64,000 bases of DNA from Nocardia acidivorans NBRC 108247 (GCF_001625085.1 NZ_BDAW01000034.1:1-64000), one strand, 5' to 3'; counted from the stretch's first letter, positions 53,623-62,510 are shown. Numbers and translations: made by a program. Notes: generated by a model from the sequence alone, not told the origin.

Positions 53623-54473
53623 CCGAAACCGATTCGGGCGAAGGGGAACCCGCCGATACCTCCGCCGAGCTGGTGCGTCGGCCCGCCGCACCGCTGCCGG
53701 TTCCGGTGGTCGCGCCGAGGGGTTCGGCCGGACCGGTGCGCGCGGCCACGGGTGTGATGCGCGTTGCCATGTCGGCCGCGGTCGAGGCCGGGGTGTGGGG
53801 TGTGAGCACCGCGCTCGGGGTTACCTCGGTGGTGGTGCGCGGCAGTATGGCCGGTCAGGTCCCGCGCGAGATTCTCTCCGAAGCCGGTGCGCAGGTACGG
53901 CATTCGGTGCGGCAGGCGCTGGGCGTACCCGCGCCCGTGTCGGCCGAGACCGCCGCCGAACCCTCCTCCGGTACGGTGCTGCGGGCGCGCGGCGCCGAAT
54001 TGCTGCGCCGCTCAGCCGAATTCCACCATGACGACGACGCCCATCGACATCCCGCCTACGCCCGGATCCTGGGCGAGCTGGCGCCCGATGAGGCCCGCAT
54101 CATCCGATACCTGTACCTCGACGGACCGCAGCCGCTGCTCGAAGTGCGCGGCGGGCGTGGCGCCAACGGCGGCCAGTTCAACCTGCTCGGCGAGGACGCG
54201 GGACTGCGCTACCCGAATCGGGTCGAGGAGTACCTCACCAATCTCGACCGGCTCGGGCTGGCCGATGTGACCCGGGAGCCGCTCGGCAATCCCAACCGCT
54301 ATCAGCTGCTGGAAGCGCAGCCCGAGGTGCGGCGCCTGTTGAAGCGCGCGGGCTTCGGCACCAAAGTCCTGTACCGCACCATCGAACTCACCTCGTTCGG
54401 CGCGGGATTCGTCCGCACCTGTCTGCCGATTCCATCGCTGGACCACCCCGCTCGCATGGAGCAGCACGGGTAA
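53613..54473 (+). CDS. Abi-alpha (DUF4393)-like protein, paralogue B
   Basis: This 286-residue protein is a paralogue of the product of 51145-52047. Shared features are the Ala/Val-rich helix (VMRVAMSAAVEAGVWGVSTA), ELLRRSAEFHHDDDAHRHPA, ELAPDEARIIRYLYLDGPQP, YPNRVEEYLTNLDRLGL and the end LTSFGAGFVRTC. It overlaps the DUF445 gene by 10 bp and is probably made with it. AGGAG lies about 9 nt before ATG 53613; ATG 53619 is also possible. The N-terminus is Pro/Ala-rich. The molecular role is unknown; the link to DUF445 suggests a membrane-associated unit. Confidence 0.65.
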   Translation: MDMTETDSGEGEPADTSAELVRRPAAPLPVPVVAPRGSAGPVRAATGVMRVAMSAAVEAGVWGVSTALGVTSVVVRGSMAGQVPREILSEAGAQVRHSVRQALGVPAPVSAETAAEPSSGTVLRARGAELLRRSAEFHHDDDAHRHPAYARILGELAPDEARIIRYLYLDGPQPLLEVRGGRGANGGQFNLLGEDAGLRYPNRVEEYLTNLDRLGLADVTREPLGNPNRYQLLEAQPEVRRLLKRAGFGTKVLYRTIELTSFGAGFVRTCLPIPSLDHPARMEQHG

Positions 54474-54483
54474 ATAGCCCTCT

Positions 54484-54571
54484 CGTCATCCCGGCATGAT
54501 ATTGGCCGGGATCCACCGAGAGACGTTGCCGCGCTGCGGGTGTGGATTCCGGCCAACGCGCCGGGATGACG
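54484..54571. repeat. REP-like long imperfect palindrome
   Basis: CGTCATCCCGGC (54484-54495) pairs exactly with 54560-54571, and TTGGCCGGGATCCAC pairs with GTGGATTCCGGCCAA further inside. The element lies in the 109-bp gap between two convergent genes and may also act as a terminator. A half copy is at 50463-50497. Confidence 0.75.
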
Positions 54572-54582
54572 GGCCGGGCCGG

Positions 54583-56370
54583 TCAGAGGTCGGCGAGTTC
54601 GAGCCAGCGCTCCTCGGCGGCTTCCTTTTCGGCTTGGACCTGCTCGAGTTCGGTGCCCAGGGCGATGAGCTCGTCCGGGGTGGCGGCGGCGTCCGCCAGG
54701 GCGGCGTGCAGCTTCGCTTCGCGCTCGTCGAGCTTCTGGATGGAGCGTTCCAGCTTGGAGAGCTCCTTGCGGGCAGCGCGATAGGTGGCCGAATCCGTCG
54801 CGGCGGCCGAGGAATTCGCGGTGGCGGACTTCGGCGCGGCGGCGGACGCGATGACGGCGCGCTTCTTCAGGTATTCGGTGATACCGCCCGGCAGATTGGT
54901 GAGCTTGCCGTCGCCGAACAGCGCCCAGGTGGTGTCGCAGATGCGCTCCACCAGGTACCGGTCGTGCGAGATGACGACCATGGTGCCCGCCCAATTGTCC
55001 AGGAGGTCCTCCAACTGCTGGAGGGTGTCGATATCCAGGTCATTGGTGGGCTCGTCCAGGAGCAGCACATTGGGCTCGCTCATCAGGATTCGGGTGAGTT
55101 GCAGGCGGCGGCGCTCACCACCGGAGAGATCGCCGACCGGGGTGCGCTGTTTGGCGGGGGTGAAGCCCAGCCGCTCGGCCAGCTGACTGGCGCTGATCTC
55201 CTTATCGCCCAGCATGGTTCGCATGGCGACGTCCTGAACCGCTTCCAGCACACGCATATCCAGGGGCAGATCGTCGAGTTCCTGGCGCAGCCAGCCGATC
55301 TGGATGGTCTGGCCCTCGATCCGCCTGCCGGACTTCAACTCCTGCTCACCCGCGAGGGCGCGCAGCAGCGTGGTCTTACCGGAGCCGTTCACACCGACCA
55401 GGCCCACGCGCTCACCGGGTGCGAGCCGCCAGGTCAAGTCCCGCACCAGCTCCCGGCCGTCCGGGGTGGCCAGGGTGGCGTCCTCGAGTTCGATCACCAC
55501 GCGGCCCAGGCGTTTACGCGCGAACGAGGCCAGCGCGACGCTGTCGCGCGGGGCGGGCACATTGGCGATCAGGGCCTCGGCGGCCTCGATGCGATAGCGC
55601 GGCTTGGAGGTGCGCGCCGGTGCGCCGCGGCGCAGCCAGGCCAGCTCTTTGCGGGCCAGATTCTGGCGGCGCGCCTCACTGGCGTCGGCCTGCCGGGAAC
55701 GCTCGGCGCGGGCGAAGATCCAATCGTTGTAGCCGCCCTCGTAGGTCTCCACCTTGCCGCCCTGCACCTCCCAGGTGCGGGTGGCGACGGTGTCGAGGAA
55801 CCAGCGATCGTGGGTGACGACGATCAGCGCGCTGCGCCGGGCGACCAGGTGTTCGGCGAGCCACTGCACACCCTCGACATCGAGGTGGTTGGTGGGCTCG
55901 TCCAGGACCAGCAGATCCAGATCGCGAACCAGCGCGGCGGCCAGCGCGGTACGGCGGCGCTCACCACCGGAGAGATTGCCGACCAGCGAATCCATCCCGA
56001 GGTCGGCGATACCGATGCCCTCCACCACGGTGCGAATGCGGGTGTTGGAGGCCCATTCGTGCTCGGCGACACCATCGGTCATCTGGTCTTCGGCGAGTCC
56101 GGCCAGCACCACCTCGCCGACGGTCGCGCCCTCGGGCAGCACACCGCGCTGGGTGACCACGGCCATCCGCAGGCCGCCCACTCGGCTGACCCGCCCGCTG
56201 TCCGGTGGCTCGAGCCCCGTCAACACCTCCAGCAGCGTGGTCTTACCGCCGCCGTTCAGACCCACGACCCCGATCCGCTCCCCCTCCTGCACGCCGAGGG
56301 AGACGTTCTCGAGCAGAGGGTTGATCCCGAAACTCTTGTTGACCTGTTCCAGATTGATCAGGTTGGCCAT
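54583..56370 (-). CDS. ABC-F family ATPase (Uup-like)
   Basis: This 595-residue soluble protein has two ABC domains and no membrane part. First domain: Walker A VVGLNGGGKTTLLEV, signature LSGGERRRTAL, Walker B LLVLDEPTNHLD. Second domain: VGVNGSGKTTLLRAL, LSGGERRRLQL, VLLLDEPTNDLD. The linker and a C-terminal Glu/Lys/Ala-rich coiled coil (about 525-590) are like Uup/EttA relatives, which act on the ribosome or DNA. A resistance role cannot be excluded. It sits 140 bp downstream of ispE in the same direction. Confidence 0.9.
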   Translation of the reverse strand: MANLINLEQVNKSFGINPLLENVSLGVQEGERIGVVGLNGGGKTTLLEVLTGLEPPDSGRVSRVGGLRMAVVTQRGVLPEGATVGEVVLAGLAEDQMTDGVAEHEWASNTRIRTVVEGIGIADLGMDSLVGNLSGGERRRTALAAALVRDLDLLVLDEPTNHLDVEGVQWLAEHLVARRSALIVVTHDRWFLDTVATRTWEVQGGKVETYEGGYNDWIFARAERSRQADASEARRQNLARKELAWLRRGAPARTSKPRYRIEAAEALIANVPAPRDSVALASFARKRLGRVVIELEDATLATPDGRELVRDLTWRLAPGERVGLVGVNGSGKTTLLRALAGEQELKSGRRIEGQTIQIGWLRQELDDLPLDMRVLEAVQDVAMRTMLGDKEISASQLAERLGFTPAKQRTPVGDLSGGERRRLQLTRILMSEPNVLLLDEPTNDLDIDTLQQLEDLLDNWAGTMVVISHDRYLVERICDTTWALFGDGKLTNLPGGITEYLKKRAVIASAAAPKSATANSSAAATDSATYRAARKELSKLERSIQKLDEREAKLHAALADAAATPDELIALGTELEQVQAEKEAAEERWLELADL

Positions 56371-56510
56371 GAAATCTGTGCCGCCTCTCCGCGCCTTCAG
56401 CCGAACTGTAAGAGCCTACTCACCTCGCGTCGAGGACCGGCGGCCACGTACCTGGGCACCCGCGCCCGTCCCCGAGGAGTTACCCCGACCCCGCGAAATC
56501 AGTCGTCGCG

Positions 56511-57449
56511 TCACCGCTTCGCGGTATCGGCCGGGCTGCTGAGAATGCGGGCGCCGGGGACCGGGCCGTAGGCGGTGCGGACGCTGCGGCAGACGCCCGC
56601 GCCGGAGAGTTCGGCGGCGACCGCGACCGCGGCGTCCTCGGATTCGCAGAGGAAGGCGCAGGTGGGGCCGGAGCCGGAGACTATGCCCGCCAGCGCGCCC
56701 GCGGTGACGCCCGCGCGCAGAGTGCGGCGGAGTTCGGGCTTGAGGGAGAGCGCGGCGGCTTGCAGATCATTGCCGAGCAGGGGTGCGAGCTGTTGCGGGT
56801 CGCCGGAGGCCAGGGCCTGCAGCAGGGCTTCGGGGCTGCCGAGGCGGGGCGGTTCGCCGACCTCGCGCAGGCGGTCGAGTTCACCGAAGACCGCCGGGGT
56901 GGACAGCCCGCCCTTGGCCAGGGCGAGGACCCAGTGGAAGGTGTTGCGGCACAACACCGGAAGGAGTTCCTCGCCGCGACCTCGGCCCAGCGCGGTCTGA
57001 CCGTGCAGGGCGAAGGGGATATCGCTGCCGAGTTCGGCTGCGATATCGGACAATTCACCGCGCGAGAGCCCCAGCTCCCACAGATCGTTCAGGCCGAGCA
57101 GGGCGGCGGCGGCATCGGCGCTGCCGCCCGCCATACCGCCCGCCACCGGAATGCCCTTGGCAATGGCGATTTCGACCAGGGGCGCGCGCCCGCCGAGCGG
57201 TGCCAGGCGGACCGCGGCCTGCCACACCAGGTTTCCGCGATCGGTGGGCACCTGATCGGCGCTCTCGCCCGTCACCCGCACGGTGAGGGCGGCGGCGGGC
57301 GAGATCTCCAGATCGTCACTCAGCGACAGGGCTTGGAAAACCGTGGTGAGGTCGTGATATCCGTCCTCGCGAAGATCGCCCACCCCGAGGTGCAGGTTCA
57401 CCTTCGAGGGCGCGCGCACGACGACGGGGCTGGGCACAACAGACAGCAC
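56511..57449 (-). CDS. ispE: 4-diphosphocytidyl-2-C-methyl-D-erythritol kinase
   Basis: IspE phosphorylates CDP-methylerythritol in the MEP isoprenoid pathway. The 312-residue GHMP kinase has the N-terminal VRAPSKVNLHLGVGDLREDG with the substrate Lys, the ATP loop PVAGGMAGGSADAAAALLGL, and the C-terminal GIVSGSGPTCAFL. The length is typical of Mycobacteriales. The start GTG 57449 has only a weak ribosome site; another GTG 15 bp downstream is possible. In M. tuberculosis it directly follows ksgA; here a 5.5-kb block (SDR, TetR, copper genes, LpqN-like) is between them. Confidence 0.94.
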   Translation of the reverse strand: MLSVVPSPVVVRAPSKVNLHLGVGDLREDGYHDLTTVFQALSLSDDLEISPAAALTVRVTGESADQVPTDRGNLVWQAAVRLAPLGGRAPLVEIAIAKGIPVAGGMAGGSADAAAALLGLNDLWELGLSRGELSDIAAELGSDIPFALHGQTALGRGRGEELLPVLCRNTFHWVLALAKGGLSTPAVFGELDRLREVGEPPRLGSPEALLQALASGDPQQLAPLLGNDLQAAALSLKPELRRTLRAGVTAGALAGIVSGSGPTCAFLCESEDAAVAVAAELSGAGVCRSVRTAYGPVPGARILSSPADTAKR

Positions 57450-57473
57450 GCGGGACAGCCTAGTTGCAGTTCC

Positions 57474-58226
57474 CTACAGCAGCGCGCCACCGGTGGCGTC
57501 GATCCACTGGCCGGTCACCCAGCGCGAATCCTCCGATGCCAGGAAGCCGACGATATCCGCGACGTCGGCGGGCTGGCCGACGCGGTTCAGCGGGGAGCGG
57601 GCGGCGGTGGCGGCCTGCCCCTCGGGCGTACGGAGCCAATCGGCGTTCATATCGGTGTCGATCGCGCCGGGGGCGACGGCATTGACCGTAATACCCCGGG
57701 AGGCAAGGTCTTTGGCCAGGATGCTGGTCAGCGCGTCGATGGCGGCCTTGGTCATGGTGTAGGCGAGCAGCTGCGGCTGATACGCGCCTCGGGTCAGGCC
57801 GGTGGAGACATTGACGATGCGGCCGTTGTCCCGCAGGCGATCCAGGCCGAGCTTGGTCACGAAGAACGGCGATTTGGTGTTGACGGCGAAGACGCGGTCG
57901 AAGGATTGCTCATCGGTGCCGGTGATCGGTTCGCGGATGCCGTCGGTGCCCGCGTTGTTGACCAGGATGTCGAGCCCGTCGGCGTGCGCGTCGAAGGCGC
58001 TCCACAGGGCTTGCGCATCGCCGGGAACGCCGAGCGTGGTCTGGATGGCGAAGGCCGAACCGCCCGCGCTCTCGATGGCGGCGACGGTCTCCTTGGCGGC
58101 GGCGGTATTGCCGTTGTAGTGCACGGCCACCCGGGCGCCGTCGTGCGCCAGCCGAAGTGCGATAGCGCGTCCGATACCGCGTCCACTACCGGTGACCAGT
58201 GCCGTCTTGCCTGCGAGGGTGCTCAT
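57474..58226 (-). CDS. Short-chain dehydrogenase/reductase
   Basis: This 250-residue classical SDR has the cofactor loop TGSGRGIGRAIAL (about 12-24), NNAGTDG, the catalytic Ser in IVNVSTGLT and YTMTK (Tyr and Lys). Residue Arg/His after the second beta-strand (VAVHYNG) suggests NADP. The substrate is unknown. A TetR regulator is divergent with two similar operator-like sites between, so the SDR is very probably its target. It lies 25 bp upstream of the ispE start. Confidence 0.88.
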   Translation of the reverse strand: MSTLAGKTALVTGSGRGIGRAIALRLAHDGARVAVHYNGNTAAAKETVAAIESAGGSAFAIQTTLGVPGDAQALWSAFDAHADGLDILVNNAGTDGIREPITGTDEQSFDRVFAVNTKSPFFVTKLGLDRLRDNGRIVNVSTGLTRGAYQPQLLAYTMTKAAIDALTSILAKDLASRGITVNAVAPGAIDTDMNADWLRTPEGQAATAARSPLNRVGQPADVADIVGFLASEDSRWVTGQWIDATGGALL

Positions 58227-58245
58227 GAGCTGGGCTCCTTTTATC

Positions 58246-58294
58246 TAGCGATCGTTACAGAATGGGACCGTAGCACATTATCTAGCGAGCGCTA
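58246..58294. promoter_or_regulatory. Paired operator-like palindromes between the SDR and TetR genes
   Basis: TAGCGATCGTTA (58246-58257) and TAGCGAGCGCTA (58283-58294) are both preceded by TATC and are spaced 37 bp apart, centre to centre. Each is a near palindrome. The second abuts TATAAAAT, the likely -10 of the TetR gene. Confidence 0.65.
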
Positions 58295-58306
58295 TAAAAT
58301 GCGGAT

Positions 58307-58918
58307 ATGGCCACACCCACCCGGGGCCGACCCCGCAAATTCGATCGCGACGCCGCGCTGGACAAGGCGCTGCGGCTGTTCTGGCGACAGGGCTACGAGG
58401 CCACTTCGATCAGCGACCTCACCGGCGAACTCGGCATCGGCGCACCCAGCCTGTACGCGGCCTTCGGCGATAAACAGCAGCTGTTCAACGAGTCCATCGG
58501 GGTGTATGTGAACCAGTACGCGGGCTTCGCGGCGCGCGCGCTCGCCGAGGAGCCGACGGCCTGGGACGCGGTCGCCCGGACCCTGCGCGAGGCGGCGGTG
58601 GAATACACCGAACCGGGACTTCCGAACGGCTGCATGGTGATCAGCGCCGGGATCAACACCACGAACACCGAGGTCGCGGCCATGCTCGAGGCTATGCGCA
58701 CCGCGAATGTGACCGCCTTCGCCGAGCGCATCGAGGCCGATATCACCGCGGGGCGACTGCCCGCGAAGACCGATGCTCGGGTGCTGGCACGCTATATCGG
58801 CGTGGTCATGCAGGGCATGTCACAGTCCGCACGCGATGGCGCGAGCCGGGCGGAGTTGCAACAGGTCGCCGAGCTGGCGCTACAGGCATGGCCGAACCCG
58901 AGGCCCGCGAAAGGCTGA
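58307..58918 (+). CDS. TetR family regulator divergent from the SDR
   Basis: This 203-residue regulator has an HTH of the AcrR/NemR-like type: GRPRKFDRDAALDKALRLFW, GYEATSISDLTGELGIGAPS and LYAAFGDKQQLF. The C-terminal domain has LPNGCMVISAGINT, resembling NemR-like repressors that sense electrophiles through Cys. That residue (Cys 107 region) could sense here too, though this is inference. The transcript is probably short-leadered because TATAAAAT lies about 10 bp before ATG 58307. It most likely represses the divergent SDR gene. Confidence 0.85.
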   Translation: MATPTRGRPRKFDRDAALDKALRLFWRQGYEATSISDLTGELGIGAPSLYAAFGDKQQLFNESIGVYVNQYAGFAARALAEEPTAWDAVARTLREAAVEYTEPGLPNGCMVISAGINTTNTEVAAMLEAMRTANVTAFAERIEADITAGRLPAKTDARVLARYIGVVMQGMSQSARDGASRAELQQVAELALQAWPNPRPAKG

Positions 58919-58946
58919 ATTCTCCCGGTCGAACCGCTTGCGTCAG

Positions 58947-58989
58947 GTACCCATGGGGGGTATGTTTCAGAGGTGTTCGGGGATACCCC
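58947..58989 (+). promoter_or_regulatory. Copper-responsive (CsoR-like) operator upstream of copZ
   Basis: GTACCCATGGGGGGTATG (58947-58964) has the TACCC/GGGTA inverted arms typical of CsoR-type sites. GGGGTAT (58957-58963) also pairs with ATACCCC (58983-58989). It lies 32-74 bp before copZ. No csoR gene is in the window. Confidence 0.55.
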
Positions 58990-59020
58990 CACACCGTATA
59001 GCGCGAGTCGAGGAGTCGAA

Positions 59021-59227
59021 ATGGCCACCAGCACCTACACCGTCACCGGCATGACCTGCGGCCACTGCGTCGGATCGGTCCAGAAGGAGATCGGCAAGAT
59101 CGACGGTGTCACCAGCGTCGATGTCGATCTGGCCTCGGGTCTGGTCAAGGTCGAATCCGCCGCTCCGATCGCCGACGCCGCTGTCGTGGCCGCCGTCGAC
59201 GAAGCCGGGTACGAGGTGGCGAGCTGA
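59021..59227 (+). CDS. copZ: Copper chaperone CopZ-like, single HMA domain
   Basis: This 68-residue protein is a single heavy-metal-associated domain with the Cu(I) motif GMTCGHC (about 9-15), the usual small chaperone that passes copper to CopA. GAGGAG lies 7 nt before ATG 59021; an earlier ATG at 58973 would sit inside the operator region. The next gene starts immediately after its TGA, so copZ, the HVHP-rich protein and copA form one operon. Confidence 0.93.
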   Translation: MATSTYTVTGMTCGHCVGSVQKEIGKIDGVTSVDVDLASGLVKVESAAPIADAAVVAAVDEAGYEVAS

Positions 59228-60121
59228 ATGAACGATCGAGGAAAGTTCGCCGCCTTCGGCGGTGGACTGGTCGTACTGTTCGGGGCCGCACTCGGCATCG
59301 GCGCCCTGGTGGGCGATCCGACCGAGTCGGCCTCCGGCACGACCTCCGCACACTCCGCCCATCCCACCGAAGCGGCCCCCGGGCTCGCGGACAGCGAAAA
59401 GGGTTACGCCCTCACCGATGTCACCGCCCCGACCGCCGCGAATCAGCAAGGGGCACTGCGCTTCCGGATCACCGGACCGCAGGGCACCGTCACCCGATAC
59501 AACACTTTGCACGAGCAGAATCTGCACCTGATCGTGGTGCGGTCGGATGCGAGCCAGTTCCGGCATGTGCATCCCACCCTCACCGCGGACGGCAGCTGGT
59601 CCATCGACTGGAAGTGGGCCGAGCCCGGTAACTACCGGGTCTTCACCGACTTCTCCCCCACCGACGGCCCGGGCGAACTGACGCTCAGCCGAACCGTTCA
59701 GGTGGAGGGCAATGCGGCGGCCAAGCCGTTGCCGCCGGTGTCCAACACCGCGCAGGTGGATGGCTACCAGGTCACGCTGACCGGTGATTTGTCCACCGCC
59801 GGAAGCGAATTGAAGTTCACCGTCACCCGCGACGGTAAGCCCGTCACCGATCTGCAGCCCTACCTGGGCGCATACGCACACCTGGTCGCACTGCGGGCCA
59901 ATGATCTGGCCTACCTGCACGTGCACCCCGAGGGCGAGGTCGGAAAGACCGCTCCCGGCCCGGAAGTCGCCTTCCACGCCCAGGCGCCCAGTGACGGCGC
60001 CTATCGGCTGTACCTGGACTTCCAGCACGGTGGCACGGTGCACACCGCCGAATTCACCAATGAGACAACCACCGCCGCATCCGCTTCGGACGCGCACTCG
60101 CAGCACGGAGGAGGTCACTGA
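59228..60121 (+). CDS. Exported histidine-rich copper-associated protein
   Basis: This 297-residue protein has an N-terminal membrane anchor (about 8-28, GGGLVVLFGAALGIGALVG) and an extracytoplasmic part with two related halves. Each has a His-containing strand followed by HVHP: LHEQNLHLIVV with RHVHPTL, and AYAHLVAL with YLHVHPEG. The C-terminus is His-rich (HSQHGGGH). The repeats suggest an internal duplication that binds copper or another metal outside the cell. Starting right after copZ and overlapping copA by one base, it is firmly in the copper operon. I know similar uncharacterised proteins only by this context. Confidence 0.75.
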   Translation: MNDRGKFAAFGGGLVVLFGAALGIGALVGDPTESASGTTSAHSAHPTEAAPGLADSEKGYALTDVTAPTAANQQGALRFRITGPQGTVTRYNTLHEQNLHLIVVRSDASQFRHVHPTLTADGSWSIDWKWAEPGNYRVFTDFSPTDGPGELTLSRTVQVEGNAAAKPLPPVSNTAQVDGYQVTLTGDLSTAGSELKFTVTRDGKPVTDLQPYLGAYAHLVALRANDLAYLHVHPEGEVGKTAPGPEVAFHAQAPSDGAYRLYLDFQHGGTVHTAEFTNETTTAASASDAHSQHGGGH

Positions 60122-62376
60122 TGAGCGCCCCCACGCAGGAGCGGTCCATCGAGCTGGAAATCGGCGGTATGACCTGCGCCTCCTGCGCATCCCGCATCGA
60201 GAAGAAGCTCAATCGGATCGACGGCGTCACCGCCACGGTGAACTACGCCACCGAGAAGGCGAAGGTCAGCTTCCCGGAGTCGGTGACCACCGATGATCTG
60301 ATCGCCAAGGTCGTCGACACCGGATACACCGCCGCCGTGCACAGCACCGAACCGGCGAAATCGGCTGACACCGAGAATGATTCGGCCCCTAGCGCGACCC
60401 GGCTGCTGCGCCATCGCCTGCTGGTCACCCTCGCGCTGGCCGTGCCGGTGGTCGCCATGGCCATGATTCCGGCGCTGCAATTCACCAACTGGCAGTGGCT
60501 TTCGCTGACGCTGACCGCACCCATCGTGGTGTGGAGCGGCGCGCAATTCCACCGCGCCGCCTGGGTGAACGCCAAACACGGTGCGGCGACCATGGATACG
60601 CTCATCTCACTGGGCACCCTCGCGGCCTTCGGCTGGTCGGTGTACGCGCTGTTCTTCGGCGATGCCGGTATGGCGGGGATGAAACATCCGTTCAGCCTTG
60701 CGATTTCGCGGGGTGACTCGTCCTCGGCGCTCTACTTCGAGGTGGCGGCGACGCTGATCACCGCGATTCTGGCGGGCCGCTACTTCGAGACGCGATCCAA
60801 GGAGAAGGCCGGATCCGCGCTGCGGGCCCTGCTGGAATTGGGCGCGAAGGATGTGGCGGTACTGCGCGGCGGGGTGGAAACCCGCATCCCCGTGGGCGAA
60901 CTGCGGGTCGACGAGGAATTCCTGGTCCGGCCCGGCGAGAAGATCGCCACCGATGGTGTTGTGGTCAAGGGTAATTCGGCGCTGGACATGAGCATGCTCA
61001 CCGGTGAATCGGTGCCGGTCGAGGTCGGCCTCGGCGATGCCGTGGTGGGTGCGACGGTGAACGCGGGCGGTCTGCTGACCGTGCGCGCCACCCGGGTCGG
61101 CGCGGATACCCAACTGGCGCAGATGGCCGCCCTGGTCGAGGAGGCGCAGAACGGGAAGGCTCCCGTGCAGCGGCTCGCCGATAAGGTGGCCGGAATCTTC
61201 GTGCCGATCGTCATCGGGATCGCCGTCGCGGCGCTGGGCTTCTGGCTCGGCACCGGTGCGGCCGTGTCGACCGCGTTCGGCGCGGCGGTGGCGGTGCTGA
61301 TCATCGCCTGCCCGTGCGCCCTCGGATTGGCCACGCCCACCGCGCTATTGGTGGGTACCGGCCGCGGTGCGCAGCTCGGGATTCTGATCAAGGGTCCGCA
61401 GATACTGGAGTCGACGCGACGCATCGATACCGTGGTGCTGGACAAGACCGGCACCGTCACCACCGGCAAAATGACGCTCGCCGAAGCGATTCCGGCCGCC
61501 GATGTGGATGCGGATGAACTGCTCGCGGTGGCGGCGGCGGTGGAGCACGGCTCCGAACACCCGGTCGCCAAGGCAGTGGTCAAGGGTGCCGCCGATCGCG
61601 GACTGACTGCGCCTTCGAAGTACGCCGAGCAGGTGGAGCAGTTCGTCAGCCACGGCGGTAAGGGCGTGCAGGGTCTGGTCGGTGAGCGGGCGGTGATCAT
61701 CGGACGCACCGAACTGCTCGAGGATTGGTCGATCACCCTGCCGGATGCCTTGGCGGAGGCCAAGATCCAGGCAGAGGAGGCGGGCAAAACCGCCATCGTG
61801 GTGGCCTGGGACGGGGTGGCGCGCGGCGTGCTGGTCATTGCCGATGCCGTCAAACCCACCAGCGCACAGGCGATCTCGGAGATGCGGGCACTCGGACTCA
61901 CCCCCGTACTGCTGACCGGTGACAATGCCGCCACCGCCCGCACCGTGGCGGATCAGGTCGGCATCGAGCAGGTCATCGCGCAGGTGCTGCCGAGCGACAA
62001 GCTGGACGTGGTGAAGAAGTTGCAGGCGCAGGGCAAAGTGGTCGCCATGGTCGGCGACGGCGTCAATGACGCGGCGGCCCTCGCCCAAGCCGATCTCGGC
62101 CTGGCCATGGGCACCGGCACCGATGTCGCCATCCAGGCCGCGGACCTCACCCTGGTCCGCGACGACCTACGCTCGGTCCCCACCGCGATCAAACTGTCCC
62201 GGGCCACCCTGCGCACCATCAAGAGCAACCTGTTCTGGGCCTTCGGCTACAACGTGGCAGCCATCCCCCTGGCCGCCGCGGGCCTGCTGAACCCCATGCT
62301 CGCCGGTGCCGCCATGGCCCTGTCCAGCGTCTTCGTGGTCAGCAACAGCCTGCGCCTGCGCCGCTTCCGCGGCTGA
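60121..62376 (+). CDS. copA: Copper-exporting P1B-type ATPase
   Basis: This 751-residue pump exports Cu(I). It has one N-terminal HMA domain (GMTCASC, Cys 19 and 22 region), two leading and six further membrane helices, the actuator motif LTGESVPVE, the transmembrane metal site CPC (about 397-399, IIACPCALGLATP), the phosphorylation site DKTGTVTTG (about 441), the HP motif GSEHPVAKA, and the hinge MVGDGVNDAAALAQAD (about 643-658). All key residues are present. The start overlaps the upstream stop (TGATG). A strong hairpin follows at 62402-62430. Confidence 0.95.
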   Translation: MSAPTQERSIELEIGGMTCASCASRIEKKLNRIDGVTATVNYATEKAKVSFPESVTTDDLIAKVVDTGYTAAVHSTEPAKSADTENDSAPSATRLLRHRLLVTLALAVPVVAMAMIPALQFTNWQWLSLTLTAPIVVWSGAQFHRAAWVNAKHGAATMDTLISLGTLAAFGWSVYALFFGDAGMAGMKHPFSLAISRGDSSSALYFEVAATLITAILAGRYFETRSKEKAGSALRALLELGAKDVAVLRGGVETRIPVGELRVDEEFLVRPGEKIATDGVVVKGNSALDMSMLTGESVPVEVGLGDAVVGATVNAGGLLTVRATRVGADTQLAQMAALVEEAQNGKAPVQRLADKVAGIFVPIVIGIAVAALGFWLGTGAAVSTAFGAAVAVLIIACPCALGLATPTALLVGTGRGAQLGILIKGPQILESTRRIDTVVLDKTGTVTTGKMTLAEAIPAADVDADELLAVAAAVEHGSEHPVAKAVVKGAADRGLTAPSKYAEQVEQFVSHGGKGVQGLVGERAVIIGRTELLEDWSITLPDALAEAKIQAEEAGKTAIVVAWDGVARGVLVIADAVKPTSAQAISEMRALGLTPVLLTGDNAATARTVADQVGIEQVIAQVLPSDKLDVVKKLQAQGKVVAMVGDGVNDAAALAQADLGLAMGTGTDVAIQAADLTLVRDDLRSVPTAIKLSRATLRTIKSNLFWAFGYNVAAIPLAAAGLLNPMLAGAAMALSSVFVVSNSLRLRRFRG

Positions 62377-62401
62377 GGCACCGTCTCGGCGGATCCCCGC
62401 T

Positions 62402-62430
62402 CCGACCGCACCCCGACGGGGTGCGGTCGG
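62402..62430 (+). terminator. Terminator of the copper operon
   Basis: CCGACCGCACCCC (62402-62414) and its exact complement (62418-62430) form a 13-bp stem with a 3-base loop, 25 bp after copA. No T-run follows. Confidence 0.7.
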
Positions 62431-62510
62431 TCGTCGTAGCGGCGGGTCGTGTTCAATGTCTGGCGAGCGGTGGGGACCGCCTCGCCCGTTATGCCGGAGG
62501 AGCAGAGTTC

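Noticed and set aside
54496..56571. 691-codon plus-strand frame
   Set aside because: It is antisense to the ABC-F gene with its two complete Walker A/B sets.
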